NCBI GenBank assembly: GCA_034769895.1
Contig: CM068367.1
Coordinates: 1,315,301,046-1,315,365,045, forward strand
Direction: 5' to 3'
From: Magicicada septendecula
Taxonomy: Eukaryota > Arthropoda > Insecta > Hemiptera > Cicadidae
Length of the DNA: 64,000 nt
Positions 51,029 to 64,000 of this stretch are shown here, in pieces (position 1 is the stretch's first letter; each line of letters opens with the position of its first letter). The notes below the pieces were generated by a model. It was not told where the DNA came from. It did no database searches and was given only the letters and a program-made list of their open reading frames with translations. The translations under genes and the position numbers were made by a program.

Positions 51029-54000
51029 TGTAGCCCAGGTATCTGACTTTTATATAGATGTCAGACTTATTTTGGTATGGAAAATGTAAGTTATTTATAC
51101 ATCGTGACTGGTGAACAGTGTTTTCTATACTAGTAAAACAAATGCGAATCACTTTTATGTCAGTATTTGTTAAACAAGCTCTTTTTAGATGCTTGAGTTA
51201 AGTTGTTCCATAACTCTGTTGGTTTGCATAGGTTATCTCAGATCTTTCCAACAAGTAGTTTCCGTTACCTATCACAAGTGTTGGTTATTGGCTAAATGTA
51301 TAGGTGTTTATCTATGTAAGCATTTTTTTCATAAACGTTAACATTTTTTTCTTAGATAAGAAAACAAGATGAGTACAACTTGCCTATGTTTATGAGATAG
51401 TAATTGTGATTAACACTTTATTAATTGTAAAATATTAAATGAAAGCCAAAGAACATTACAATAATTTTTGATGTCATGAGTAACTTTAAAAACTAGATTA
51501 TTTAATAGATTATAATGAACTAATCAACTTGAAAATGGCTGTAGCATATTAATCTCGCTTTAAAATAAAAAAGCAAATTTCAGGATATAATGAATGTTAA
51601 TCTAACTATAGTAATTACAATATAAAATATTCTGATTAGCTTATTGCACTCTGTATTACTTTTGAAACTGAACAAACTATACTACTTTTGAGCAACTGAT
51701 TCAGTCAGAATGTTACTACATATATTGTACACGGTTCTATTAAATATTGAAATATCAGTGTGTGCATGGTTTAATAACACATACACATACATGCACACAG
51801 AGTGGCAATGTAATAGATTACACAAAGTTCAAGATTTATACCATAAATTACAATTTATTGAAAACTTAAAAATACTAATTACATCTCCAGCAATTGTGAT
51901 TTCAGCATTAAATCACGATGTCCAGATAGTTTAAAAAATGACATGAAGTATTTGACAAACTGACTGGAAACAGTTCTCATTAAATCCAAATATCGGTCCG
52001 TCCAGTATTATACAAGTTCATCATGTATATATCACTTTTTCTCAATCAAGTTTTATTTTGCATTTCATTTGGCAAATTAACAAACTGAATGGGATATTCG
52101 TTAATTTTTTTAACTTTTATTTTGTTACTTTGGTACAAAAATGTTTTGTAAATTTTGGTTGTTGATACCTACCATGCCACACACAATCGTTCTGTAGTAG
52201 TAAAAGTTTTATCAGTAGAAACTTTTTTATTATATGTTAGATGTTATTAAAACTATTTGACATACGCTATTTTACTTACATACTTCATAAAATTATCAGT
52301 AATGTGATCTGCTATATACAATGTATATACAAAGAATATATTTAAAATGTCCCCATGCAGTTAAAAATACTTATGAATTAGGCAGCCATGATCCTTATAA
52401 AATAAAACGTCATATCTAAAGGATGCTTTAAGCTGTTTTGTATTTGTAACAAAACTAGAATAATTTATTACAATTAAAATAAAATATAAAGTTAAATATT
52501 AATAATTTTGTAATAATTAAATTATATAACAATGACCTCTTTTTGTACTACCAAAGTAATTTAGGAGAGGCAGGATACATTGCCTAAGTAAGCCGTGTAA
52601 CGTTTAACACGAACGGAAGGTAATGTGGCCAGCATTATTCTTCACCTGCCCATTTTTATCCCAGGTCGTTTTACAGGTATTCATTTCCACAGGCTGTCAA
52701 GCTGGAGGCTAAAAAACAATCACCATAGCTGCTTGTCTACTAAGACCCTTAAATAAATTACTTTGTGTGAATTTAAGGAAGATAAATGACAATTAAATTT
52801 ATTAACTTTAAATTGTATGTCCTGAATTTTCAGTCCCTCTTTGTAATAAGCAGTTAAAATCAAATTTCCAAAGCAATAAGAAACAATAAACCACTATAAT
52901 ACAAACCTATTATGCCTTATCATCAAGAAAATGCTATACAGTACTTTTAATACTCCATTCAAACAGCTGTTTGTACACTTTTATGACAATCCACTGAGAA
53001 CATAGTTTATTATCTATTAAGTATACAGAATATTATTAACTATTTGTAGTACCTAACATCAGGCAGCAGCACTTAAGAAGTATATGCTCCGACATTAGCA
53101 GAGATTGTGTCGTAGAAGGTACATATATGTGATTTCTTTAATAGTATCCATAATATCATATAAATCTTTATTTTGAAACCAGTGTATTTAATTTTATAAG
53201 TGAGTTAGCTTAAACCAGATTTTAAAGCAGGTTACAATACAATATGTTCATATTTAAGGTCTGTTGATTGTACTTTTAGTGTATTTCTAAACACATTTTT
53301 TAAGATGCATTGCAGAATCCATAGCTCTAAAACTGAAACCACAAAATTGAAATAAACTATAACTGTTTTATAAAAGGTATCCATAATGTAAACTGGATCT
53401 GAACCAGAAGTCGAGCAAACATTCAGGCATAAACAATTATCAGTTTAGGCTTATCAAAAATTATCATATATCTTTACCAAACTGGTTTTGTATGTGGAGT
53501 TATTATTTAGAAGACCCTGCTTATTATTTAGACGATTCTGCTTGGCAATTAACAAAATAAATGTGAATGCTGTTTTCTGTTCTAAGCTTTATAACTGATA
53601 TTATTTATGTGACGTATATTATATGGTGTATATTCAAACTGTGGCTTTGCAACCACATGTTTTTCAAAAGCGTGGTAATGAATATATGGACAAAATTGCT
53701 CTATACCAATTACTCATATTCGGTTAGTTAAAAGTAATCTTTTTACCTCGACAGGAATTAAGGTAAACGTAGATCTGACTAAATTATTTTAGCCATGCAC
53801 GTCCAATTAAGACAGTGTGGCTAGCATTAAATATACATGTGACTTTTTCAGCTGATAAAACCATGTGAGCACGAGTCTGGCTGTTATATTATTGAAAAGC
53901 AATCCAGTAAACGCTGAAACGATCTATATATTGACTTTTGTATTTATAGTTGATGATTGTGAAAATTCAACAAAGAGACCTAAAAATTTTACCTAAATTA

Positions 54001-55443
54001 ATTTATTTCAAATTAACATACTACAGAGTTTGCAAAAGCAAATGTTGTATAAATTATTTATTACAAGTTTAACAACCTTGGTTAATAGAACACACAAAGA
54101 TTGCATTTATACAAAGAAAAAACATTACAGTTTACTGACAAATAAACAAAGATTTTATTGGAAAAAAATTAAAATATCCATTTAAGAGAAATTGGTCACA
54201 TCAGTTATTTGGACTCTTTCTGCTATACTTACAATTAAATTTCTGTTTGTAAAGCAAGCTTATTTTTTAAGTAATGCCATTTTTAAAGAGCTAATAAAGA
54301 CATATTGTCATTTTATATTATTTAGAATATTTGGAACAGATTTACTTTGGTATTACTAAATAAGTCTTATTTAACGTACAAGCAGCATGATTTTCTGGGT
54401 TACTGCCAACATTTTGTTACCCCAATAAGTGATGTATCTATATTATGTCTTAGGTAGTATGGCATACAAGTATAAATATAGCAATTAAGTAAACCTATAA
54501 GCACAGATGTGATTTTTAGGCTAAGAATTTCTATGCTTAGCAAATACTTTAGTTTATTTCAGATTAATGTATTGAAAAACTAAAAAAAAATTGAAAAAAT
54601 AAAAGTCGCTTAATTCAGTATTTCTATCTACTGAATTTGAAAAGATCTGTAAATTCAAACTTTTAATCTAACAATTTGTTTTATAAACTCAACATAAAAT
54701 AGTTATAATTAATGAGTGTACCAAAGTAGATATGAGCTGAATAAATTGTATTCCATTTTTCTTTTGCTTTAATTAAAAAATTTTGTTTTTGTGTATTTTA
54801 AATAAACTATGGCTGTGTACATGAAACATTTTTTTATTAGATTACTGCCACTTAGGTACCATACTTTCAGTATCCTAAACATTATATCTTTGAATACGAT
54901 ATACTGTAACTATTGAAAAAAGTAATTATGCTTTTTATGACATAGAATTTACATTAAATTTAAAATATGACAAAAATCTTATTAAATTAGTTTACACTAA
55001 ATTTGAAGCCTAGCGTAATTAATTTAAACTTTACCTTTGTTATCATTCTGTCCTACTTCTGAATGTGTTAGCTACCAATGAGGATCAGTTTCTGTTGAAT
55101 GATAAGAGTCGTTAATTAAAAAAAAAAACAGTAGTGGCTAACGAATGTCATTGTTTGCAAAGTTTGTGAATTTGATGAATGGCTGTACGACAGTCATACT
55201 TGTTTAATTTCCTTCAAACCCCAAGGTGGGTTTTAGCCTTCACAATGATTTTCCTCCTTTCCTTCTTTCACCATATGGTAACCTTCTCCTCTCACCCTCA
55301 ACAACTTTACTGCAGTCATGGGACGAGTCAAAGCCATATCTTCACCTGGCTGCTCATGCTATACTGCTGGGGACAAATACAGCAGTCTTATCAGCCATAC
55401 ACAGGCTAGATAAGTAACAAAGGTATACTTACTATACACTTGA
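51029..55443. other. Intergenic, no gene seen
   Basis: 4.4 kb of AT-rich DNA. Open frames (51710-51934, 55179-55417) are short with no family signal. No splice-framed exons, inverted ends or repeats recognised. Confidence 0.5.
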
Positions 55444-55466
55444 GTGCGCGCGCGCACACACACACA
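55444..55466. repeat. GC/CA microsatellite
   Basis: Alternating purine-pyrimidine run: GCGCGCGCG followed by a CA stretch. Confidence 0.8.
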
Positions 55467-57650
55467 ACTCCCTCTCCATCGTGCAGCTTGCCACTGCATG
55501 TGGTTACTAGATAGTTGATTTCTCTCTGGCGGTGGTGGAACATATGTTGTACCATGTCCAAGGGGCACAACAGGCTAAAAGCCTAATGCTTGAAGAGAGA
55601 AGAAGATGATTAACCGACTAAATGTGACAGATGTATTTATACTGTCTTATGTGTAAAGATAATAAGGCTTTGCAAGTATTGTCTATGTAATTTAACAATT
55701 TACAATTTTTATATAGCCTGCACAAACTATGTGCAATATTCAAGATAAAAAAATTTGTAGGCTATGTATCACATGATTGATCAATACTATTTAGAGAACT
55801 AAAATTAATAGTTTTTTAATGGCCCATATAAAATAACTGCATCCATTATAGTCTTCTCTGATTAACAGTCAAACAACTGTAACAGTGTTTTGCTAACAAA
55901 AAGGTTTTCTTTGCTCTCATTAAAAATGTTACATGCATACAGTGGTGAATAAGGCCCACTCATACACAAGTTTTGCATATGAAAAGTACCGTACATTAGT
56001 TCAATTTTCTGGGAGCCTAATAAACACTGGTGTGAGATTGTCATTTCATACATTCAGTGATGGTATGCTTATTAACAGTTAGTGGTCTCACACATAAAAT
56101 CCTGTCAAGTGTGAAACTCCCAGTGATCCATTCTAGTACATACTAAGTGGAATATAAATTCATTGGCAAATTGGGTGCTTAGTTAAGTAGGCACTGGGAG
56201 TTGAGTACTCCATTCAAACATTCACTATGAACGCAACAGCAGCTCTCCCTCAATTGTCACTGCTTTAGTCATGCAATATGTCAGTGAGAAACTTCAAGAA
56301 ATATAAGGTTCAATATATAAACTGAGCGAAGTTTTTCCTCAAACTTGATGACCAGTTCCTTATGAAATAACAATGGGAAAGCTTCTTTACTACAAAACTT
56401 GCCGAAGATGGCTTCAAAAAATGCCCAAAGACACTCACAAAAACCAAAGAATGGGACCGGAAAAATATTTTTTGAATCAGTAACATACAACGAAAGATGG
56501 AATTCTCACATTGTCACTGGAGATTATAATTACTGGATTTGATAGGTTTTATCAGAAACATAACAGCAATGAAATGAAATGTAAGTACAGCTTATCACCA
56601 AAACAAAAACATTCAGAGGTGTCTTTCTTACAGATTTCACAGAATGTGTACAACTTATGTACTCATATATACGTTGTAACGAAATTGTCAAGAGATGTAC
56701 AACATTTCCAACGTTGCCATCACTAAAATTGTGTAATACTTGAGAAATTCATTCTTACAGTTGTCTTCACAAAGGGTCATGAATGGATGACAAGGTCAAA
56801 AGTTGGCAGAAGAGTGGTTTGAAAACTGGTGATAAACTTCTTTGGATAGGGGCTAAAAGATGGTTATTCCACACGCTTGAAAATGATTTCACAATGACAG
56901 TGACTACATGTTTAAGTTCAATATAAAATTAAGTGTAACAATATTTCTTTTATAGCCTATCAAACCTTACTTCCTGAACGGGCCTTGTATAACAGCAATA
57001 GGGTATTTTACGGTAATATTAATTTTAAAGAACACTCTTAACAAGATATAAACTATTTATATTAAATAAAAATGTACCAATTTTACAAACACATCGTATA
57101 CATACTTCTCATAAAAATTATCTCTTATTACAAAATAAAAAGGTTTAAAATTTACTTATTCACAAAACTGCTCTAAAACATGTATAATAATAGTACTAAT
57201 AACTATATCTTTAATAGTACTAATAATTTAATATCTTTTATAACTTGTGTTAAAAATAAATTTATCAAATTCAGTATTTTCCATTGTACACAAAATAAGG
57301 AAAGAGTACTTCTAAATAAATAAAAATAATTACAAAACTTATAATTTTCAAATAAAAAGTTCTATCATATTAATATTTTTTATACTTGTAGCTGTAGCTA
57401 AATATTATCTGACTACACCTCCACTTATTTTGTTCGTTTACAACAGTTGTAATATATTCTTCTTTGCTGAGCATAGTTAATTAAATGATGCTGTAACACT
57501 TTACAGTGTACCTAGTAGACAAATGTTTACTTATTCACAACAACCCTTGTAATACATCTTCTGCCTCTTCTTGTAAACTTTCTGCTTTCGCTATCAACAT
57601 TAACTGGAAAAAAGAAAATACTTGTATTAGCATACACTGTACTAAATTTA

Positions 57651-57652
<2 letters not shown>
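55467..57652. other. Intergenic, no gene seen
   Basis: Weak open frames at 56281-56490 (minus) and 56511-56726 (plus) have no recognisable family. The stretch 56720-56960 has a faint resemblance to the end of a mariner element, too weak to call. Confidence 0.45.

Positions 57653-57693
<41 letters not shown>
57653..57693. repeat. (TA)n microsatellite
   Basis: About 20 uninterrupted TA units. Confidence 0.9.
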
Positions 57694-57696
<3 letters not shown>

Positions 57697-58340
57697 ATAG
57701 AACTCACATAAGCATTTTGGACTTATACGTGCACATTTGTAGTAGTCATAGCAGTTGAGACAGGCTACGAGGGAGCAGAATACTAACAACAATTTACACC
57801 GCAGTGATTTTTACAGTAAGTGCTGCTTAGTTAAATCATTGAATAACCATCGGAATATTGAATGTAGTAAGTAGAATCTTCCGTTCTTATAGGTATAGCA
57901 AAATTGAAAGTTTCAAAGGAATATGCACAAAAACCAGTTTATCATGGATAAGTCCACTTTGTAATTGTGAATGGTGGGAGAGTAACGGAGAATCAGCTGC
58001 TATGCAAGCAAAAATGCTGCCAACATGAGTTACCAACACAGAAAACAATAAAAAAATACAGGGCAATATTTGAAGGTTGTATTCTGTATGGAGTGAAACA
58101 CAGACGCTCAACAGTCAATTGAGCCAGGCACTGGAGGCAACAGAAATAGGGCTGAAGCCACAACCACAGATAATGCAGAGAAAAGGAAGATTTGATATGG
58201 GCAACTGAGGTGGATGCTGGGAGGCAGGTGGCCACAGAAAGTTTTAAATGGCGACCTCTTGGTAAAGAAAGAGATGATGGTACCCATTTACTAAATAAAA
58301 GGATACAGATACAATGTGTATACATTCTGTCAAATAAATA
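57694..58340. other. No gene seen
   Basis: The overlapping minus frames at 57887-58385 give Cys/Ser-rich peptides without recognised motifs. Confidence 0.45.
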
Positions 58341-59612
58341 CCGGGAAATGTTCAATAAAACACAAAATATTGATTTAATCATCAAAATTTATTTTGCTAC
58401 CTTCAAAATAGGCTCCATTTGAAGCTCCAATACACTTATGCCAACGAATAATCCAGTCGTCGAAAACACTTCTTGTAGGCACTTTCCGGTATGGCCTTCA
58501 GCTCCTTCTGTAAATTTTGTTTTATGACTTCAATTGACTCAAAATATCTTCCATGAAATGGTAATTTGAATTTAGGGAACAAAAAAAGTCACACGGGGCC
58601 ATATCTGGTGAATACGGTGCTTGGTCGATGACATTTGTTGAGTTTTTGGTCAAAAATTCGCGTACAAGGGTTGATGTGTGGGACGGCGCATTAGCATGGT
58701 GCAAAATCCAAGAATTGTTCTTCCACAAATCTGGCCTTTTCCAGCATACATTCTCTCTCTAATGCCCAGATAATATTGTTTGTTGACTGTTTGCCTCTCC
58801 GGAAGGAATTCTGTGTGAACAATACCACGATAGTCAAAGAAAACAGTCAACAGAACTTTGATTTTGGAGTGAGTTTGATGAGGTTTTTTCGGTTTCGGCT
58901 CGTTATCAAAGCGCCATTCCGAAGCTTGTTGGCTGGTTTGCATGTCAAACTCATAAACCCACGTCTCATCACCCGTTATGATGCGTTTCATGAATGTAGG
59001 GTTGAATTGGCTTGTTCAAGCATGTCTTTAGCAACCTGTTTGCGGTGATCTTTTTGAAGAAAATTCAGCTCCTTCGGAACAAGCTGTGCCGCGACGCGTA
59101 CATGCCCAAAACGTCAACTAAAATGGTGCAAACGGATCGTGAGACATGTCCAGATCCACAGCAATCTCTCTTAAGCTTGAATGACGATTTTCCATCACCA
59201 TTTCCTTCACTTTGACGAAGTTTTCGTCTGTCGAAGACGTTGAAGGTCGACCGGAACGAGGCAAATCATTAACCACTTCTCGGCCTTTTTGAATGCTTTG
59301 TACCACTCGTATGCTCGTGTTTTCGATAAAGCTAACTCACCGTAGGCCTTCTCCAACATTTTCAATGATTCAACACAAGAAATTTCGTTGGCAACACAAA
59401 ATTTGAGGCAAACTCTTTGTTCGATATTTTTATCCATTTTAAAAATAGCAGATCCCACTTGAGGTCAACTAACCTAATCAAAACCTGTACACAAACTAGT
59501 CAACAGATCGCCCCACAACTCTACGTAACAATTAGGTACACTGCTACCAACTTACAAAAAAAAAATTATTTTTCATACCTTTAAGTGGGCTTTTTAAATG
59601 AACAATTCCCGG
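58341..59612 (-). mobile_element. mariner element, full-length but broken
   Basis: Inverted ends CCGGGAAATGTTCAATAAAA (left) and, in reverse, CCGGGAATTGTTCATTTAAA, flanked by TA on both sides. The length of 1,272 bp is typical of mariner. The single transposase ORF runs on the minus strand from 59437 to 58374. Confidence 0.9.
58374..59437 (-). pseudogene. mariner transposase, frameshifted
   Basis: From MDKNIEQRVCLKFCVANEIS (DNA-binding half) through DLPRSGRPSTS, ITGDETWVYEFD (first catalytic Asp) and the second motif HHANAPSHTS, where the usual Asp of HHDNA is Ala, to YSPDMAPCDFF (third Asp). It ends FDDWIIRWHKCIGASNGAYF, ..EG, a short tail and a stop. The frame is broken in at least three places. 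The enzyme cuts and pastes at TA sites; this copy cannot. Confidence 0.87.
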
Positions 59613-59731
59613 TATAATTTGACACTGCAGTATGGCAATGAAAGAAGATGAATGAGTGAAGGGAAATGTGAAAAACCATGTTTTATGGAGACTGGGTTGC
59701 GAGACATAGTCAATCGAATAGTAAAGTATTC

Positions 59732-60379
<648 letters not shown>

Positions 60380-60415
60380 TAACAGCTGTTTCGGCTACCT
60401 AAGCCATTGTCAAAG
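60380..60415 (-). ncRNA. Degenerate hammerhead-like core
   Basis: The minus strand reads TTGACAA, T, GGCT-loop-AGCC, then GAAACAGCTGTT. The stem and GAAA are intact, but the CUGANGA box has two changes. Its layout matches the other Penelope-like ends in this window, so it is probably a solo terminal relic. Confidence 0.35.
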
Positions 60416-61570
60416 AGGCAAATGAGTGAAATTATTAAACACAGGATGTGAGTAAAGGTCGTGGTGGTGGTAGTGACATCTGTTTAGGGCGTATCTGGAA
60501 CACCTATGTTACGATGGAGAGGGGTGTGGAAGAGACAAGGGAAGGTCAGGTGTCTTTAAAAATTAAATACAATCATGAAATGCAAAATATAAAATTAACT
60601 AAACTAAATATAATCTGAAAACAATGTGACGGTACAAAAGTCCGTCTTAGGATTCATTTGTACAGAGAGAATAATTTTATTGTATTTCTAGTGGTTAGGT
60701 TATCTGTATTTAAAAGTGGTTAGGTTAGTTTTCCCCAATGTATTACACATGACACAGTTTTGCCAGTACAACTCTACTTCAAGGTCATGACGTACGTGGT
60801 GTCCGACACACATATCGGGACCAAGCCAGTTGAAAACAACGTTGAAACATCATAAATATTGTAAAATGTAAAACTGTGACGCAGAACAATGGCGTCAGTC
60901 GCTTTAAAGAATAGAACGATGACGAGATAATCCCTTCCACCTGTGGAAATTATGCAAATATGGCGTCCTCAGTCTGCAGAATACCTTCATGGCGTTAACA
61001 CGCTAAAATTTCCCTGGCGTATTTTTACCAGCTAAAGTGTTTTTGAATCATCAATAAAATGTAACTACAAGTAGACAGTGTTATAAAAGTAATAATCAGC
61101 ATAATGTAAATTCAGTGCACAGAGGACAGACAAAACTGGAGAGTACACCGACCATCTAAGTACGCCGAACACCGAGCCTGCCATGGAGAACGTCTGAACC
61201 GCAACACTCCCAATAATTCAGGAAAGTCAAAATTTACAGTAATATCCTTTTATAAAAATCGAGCTCAAAATTATGATAAACAAAATAAAATGTACCATTG
61301 ATAAAGTATGTAATGAGAGAGTGTGAGAGAGAGAAAGAGCGAATGCCGGCATTTACCAAACCGAGGCATTGGTTTATGTTTTAAAATTTCATATGAAACT
61401 GAGTGAATAATTTAAATTACAACTGCAGTATATTAAATGTTTTGTGTCTAATGACATAACAAAATAGAAATAATGAGAAGTAATCAATAGCTAGTGGAGC
61501 AGAACTGCAAAGCCGCCATCTTGTTGAGTATATGACTCCATTTTGATTTTGCATTTTGTAACTTTGATCA
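60416..61570. other. No gene seen
   Basis: Mixed-composition intergenic DNA with no ORF or repeat recognised beyond short GA runs (61316-61340). Confidence 0.45.
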
Positions 61571-61598
61571 TGACTACTACTACTACTACTCTCCAGCA

Positions 61599-63456
61599 CT
61601 ACAGCCCATGGTGAGCCTTGGCCTCCGCTACGACCCGTCTCCACTCATCTCTGTCCACTGCCTTCAGTCTCCAGTTCCTAATGCCCATCTTTCTTAGATC
61701 TTCTTCCACATCCTGCTGCCATCTTCTTCGAGGCCTTCCTCTTCTTCTTTTGCCCAGTATCGTTCCACTTAATATAGTTTTGGGCATCCTCATAACATTC
61801 ATACGGAATACGTGTCCCAGCCATCTAATTCTAGCTGATTTTATGTGTCTCACCAGGTCTTGTCCACCAATCAACTCATTTATTTCACCGTTATTTCGGA
61901 TCCTATACATATTCCCTTCCTTCACCGGTCCAAATATCTGTCTCAAAATTCTTCTTTCAAAAATTCTTAGTGCGCTTATATCCTTATTTACGAGAGTCCA
62001 TGTCTCGGATGCATAAGTAACAACAGGTCTGATCAGTGTTTTATATAACATCAATTTGGTTCTTGGAGTTAGAAGCTTTGATTTCAGTAATGATTGGTTT
62101 GCATAGTAGGCTCTATTGCCGGTTATGATTCTATTTACTATTTCGCTGCTCACTCGGTTTTCATTATTCAGAATAACACCTAGGTACTTAAATTCTGTAA
62201 CTCCTTGGAAACAGTAATGGCCTGTGTGAAGGTCTAGCAGTTCTCTATTTTCCTTCGCAGACACTTTCATGTATTTTGTTTTAGCCTCATTGACATCCAA
62301 ACCAATCCTGCTCACTTCCCTCTCTATTTCAATAAAGGTGTCTTTTAATACATTTTTGTTCCTGGCTACCAGCACAATATCATCCGCATATGCTCCTAGT
62401 TGCCTCGTCCTTTTGAAGATGTGTCCTCTGAAGTCTATCTTGTTTATAGCATAGTGTAGTGCCAAGTTAAAGAGGGTCGCAGATAATGCATCACCCTGCT
62501 TTACTCCAGTACCAACCGTAAAATCTCGGCTTTTGTTTCTTCCCAGAACTACTTTTCCCCTGAAATCGTTCAGACTGAGCAGTACCAGTCTCACAATCTT
62601 TTGAGGTACTCCCAATTCTTCCAATGCTATTCGCAACATTATTCGATTTACACTACCGAAGGCTTGCCTGAAACCTATAAACAGTATATGGATGTCAATA
62701 CCATATTCGAAACATCTTTCGAGTGACTGCCTCATGACGAAAATTTGATCGACTGTGCTCCGGTCGGCTCTAAATCCACTTTGATGTTCACTTAGGATTT
62801 CCTCTGCATATACATTTAGCCTATCAAGGAGAATCATGGACAATATCTTATAGAGACAGCTTAGCAGTGTTATGCCCCTATAATTGCTGCATACAGTTTT
62901 ATCTCCTTTTTTAAAAACTGGGCATATTACTCCAGTCATTTGGCATTGTCTCTTCCTCCCATACACTACATACTATATCATGAATTTGTGCAGTTAGTGC
63001 TCCACCGCCTTTTTTGATCAGTTCAGGGCTAAGCTGATCTTCGCCAGGCGCTTTCCCGTTCTTTAGTTGATTAATTGCTCTTCTCACTTCCTCAACTGAG
63101 GGAGTTTTTACATATGGTTCTGGACCTATTCTTACATTCTCTTCTACAGTCTCCATTGTGTCAGGCTTATTTAATATTTCTTCAAAATATTCAGCCCATC
63201 TGTTGAGGATCAGCCTGTCTTCTGCTATTAGTTTTCCATCTTTGTCTTTGCAGATATTTAGCTTTGGTTGGTAACTTCTGTTTATACTTCTTACCTCATT
63301 ATACAGGTTTTTTGTTTTCTTCTGTTCTGATAAATCCTCTATTTTGCGCACCTTCTCCTTCATGTATTCTCTTTTTTTCTTCTTACATAAATGGTTTGCC
63401 TCGCGTCTGCTAGCTCTATATCGGTCACTATTCTGTCTAGTGTTTCTCTCCAACAT
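61599..63456 (-). pseudogene. LINE reverse transcriptase, frameshifted
   Basis: The linker (63456-62911) has LLERNTRQNSDRYRASRREA-like and NGKAPGEDQLSPELIK segments. RT follows in another frame from ~62950: ICPVFKKGDKTVCSNYRGIT, LSEHQSGFRADRSTVDQIF, then motif A as LFIGFRQAFGSVNR, where both Asp residues (..D F...FD S) are Gly. Next come GVKQGDALSATLFNLAL and an intact YADDIVLVA. The C-terminal part has EFKYLGVIL, SETWTL and RPRRRWQQDVEEDL. Frameshift plus loss of the motif A Asp make it inactive. Confidence 0.85.
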
Positions 63457-63585
63457 TTTCCTTCTGTATTCATTCTTTCATTGTATAGCTTCTCTGCACT
63501 CGTCATCAAACCATTCGGACTGTTTTCTCCTTTTCACACCTACTATCTCTCTAGCCGCCTCTATAACAGCTTCTTTCATGTTTGC

Positions 63586-64000
63586 CTACTTTTCTTCAAT
63601 ATTATTGATTTCCTTATCAAGTTTTTTAGCTATCATTAGTTGGTATTGACCACAACACTGACCATCTTTAAGTTTATCGACATCCCATTTCATTCTTTTC
63701 TTTCCTTTATCTTTTTGGATCATAGCTAGCTTTTCTCTGACCACTGCTCTCACCAGATAGTGATCAGTATCACAGTTTGGACCTCTCATTGCTCTAGTGT
63801 CTACTACAGAGGTTGCATGTCTTTTGCTAACAAGAACATGATCAATTTGATTCATTAGATCAGTCCCAGGGTCTCTCCATGTCCCTAAGTGGATTCTTTT
63901 ATGATCAAAACTGGTGCTTTTTATGATCATTCCGCACGCTGTAGCGAACTCTGCAAGCATTCTTCCATTGTCACTGGATTCACTGTGCAGGGAGAATTTC
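63586..64000 (-). pseudogene. LINE endonuclease C-terminal part
   Basis: The minus strand reads KFSLHSESSDNGRMLAEFAT, TWRDPGTDLMNQIDHVLVSK and GPNCDTDHYLVRAVVREKL. QIDHVLV and the final (S/T)DH are the hallmarks of the apurinic-type endonuclease of RTE-like LINEs, which nicks target DNA. It is cut by the window edge and is separated from the linker by about 130 bp in other frames. Confidence 0.82.

Larger units (their letters stand above)
61571..64000 (-). mobile_element. RTE-like LINE, runs off the window end
   Basis: The minus strand carries endonuclease C-terminus, reverse transcriptase and the Arg-rich tail in order. The 3' end is an (AGT)n tail (61572-61590), the short tandem repeat typical of RTE-type LINEs. 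The 5' end lies beyond 64000. Confidence 0.87.

Noticed and set aside
56500..56960. Possible mariner or host exon at 56511-56960
   Set aside because: Only faint resemblance; no catalytic motif, terminal repeat or splice-consistent frame.

Overview
The window is a stretch of an animal nuclear genome, most likely an insect. It is AT-rich, has GT-AG introns, and is packed with insect-type transposons: BEL/Pao, Gypsy-like long-LTR elements, Penelope-like elements, mariner, hAT and RTE-like LINEs. I cannot name the species. No bacterial, organellar, tRNA, rRNA or CRISPR locus is seen.

The only host gene I can support is the 3' end of an ADAMTS9/20 (GON-1) type secreted metalloprotease gene on the + strand. 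Six exons (15543-15737, 16801-16939, 28253-28439, 28825-28961, 44302-44498, 47083-47172) join in frame. They encode part of one thrombospondin type-1 repeat, a second one, and a complete GON domain ending in a stop. All upstream exons lie outside the window. The introns are large because transposons have inserted into them.

Layout. 1-8639: a minus-strand LTR retrotransposon with LTRs of at least 2.3 kb and a single Gag-like ORF. 9098-9256: a LINE tail. 9648-14569: an LTR element with 1,529-bp LTRs and no ORF. 15543-16939: two exons. 17276-24745: a 5'-truncated Penelope-like element (PLE) split by a BEL/Pao element (17626-24519, target duplication gacac) that has lost its reverse transcriptase core. 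24746-28252: intron with a 205-bp palindrome and a LINE fragment. 28253-28961: two GON exons. 28962-44301: a 15-kb intron containing a second PLE, into which a hAT transposon inserted (31239-43953, duplication gattggag), into which a fourth LTR element inserted (33556-40362). 44302-47172: the last two exons, with PLE palindromes, a SINE-like tRNA head and a mariner relic in the last intron. 47173-64000: 3' UTR, then gene-free DNA with LINE fragments, a nearly complete but broken mariner (58341-59612), a 118-bp AC repeat and a LINE that runs off the window end.

The least explained signal is that three of the four LTR elements, from unrelated groups, carry four or five diverged tandem copies of a primer-binding-site-like unit straddling the LTR/leader boundary. 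At least one unit lies inside both LTRs. A second theme is that the PLE ends form long palindromes whose arms carry hammerhead-ribozyme-like cores.
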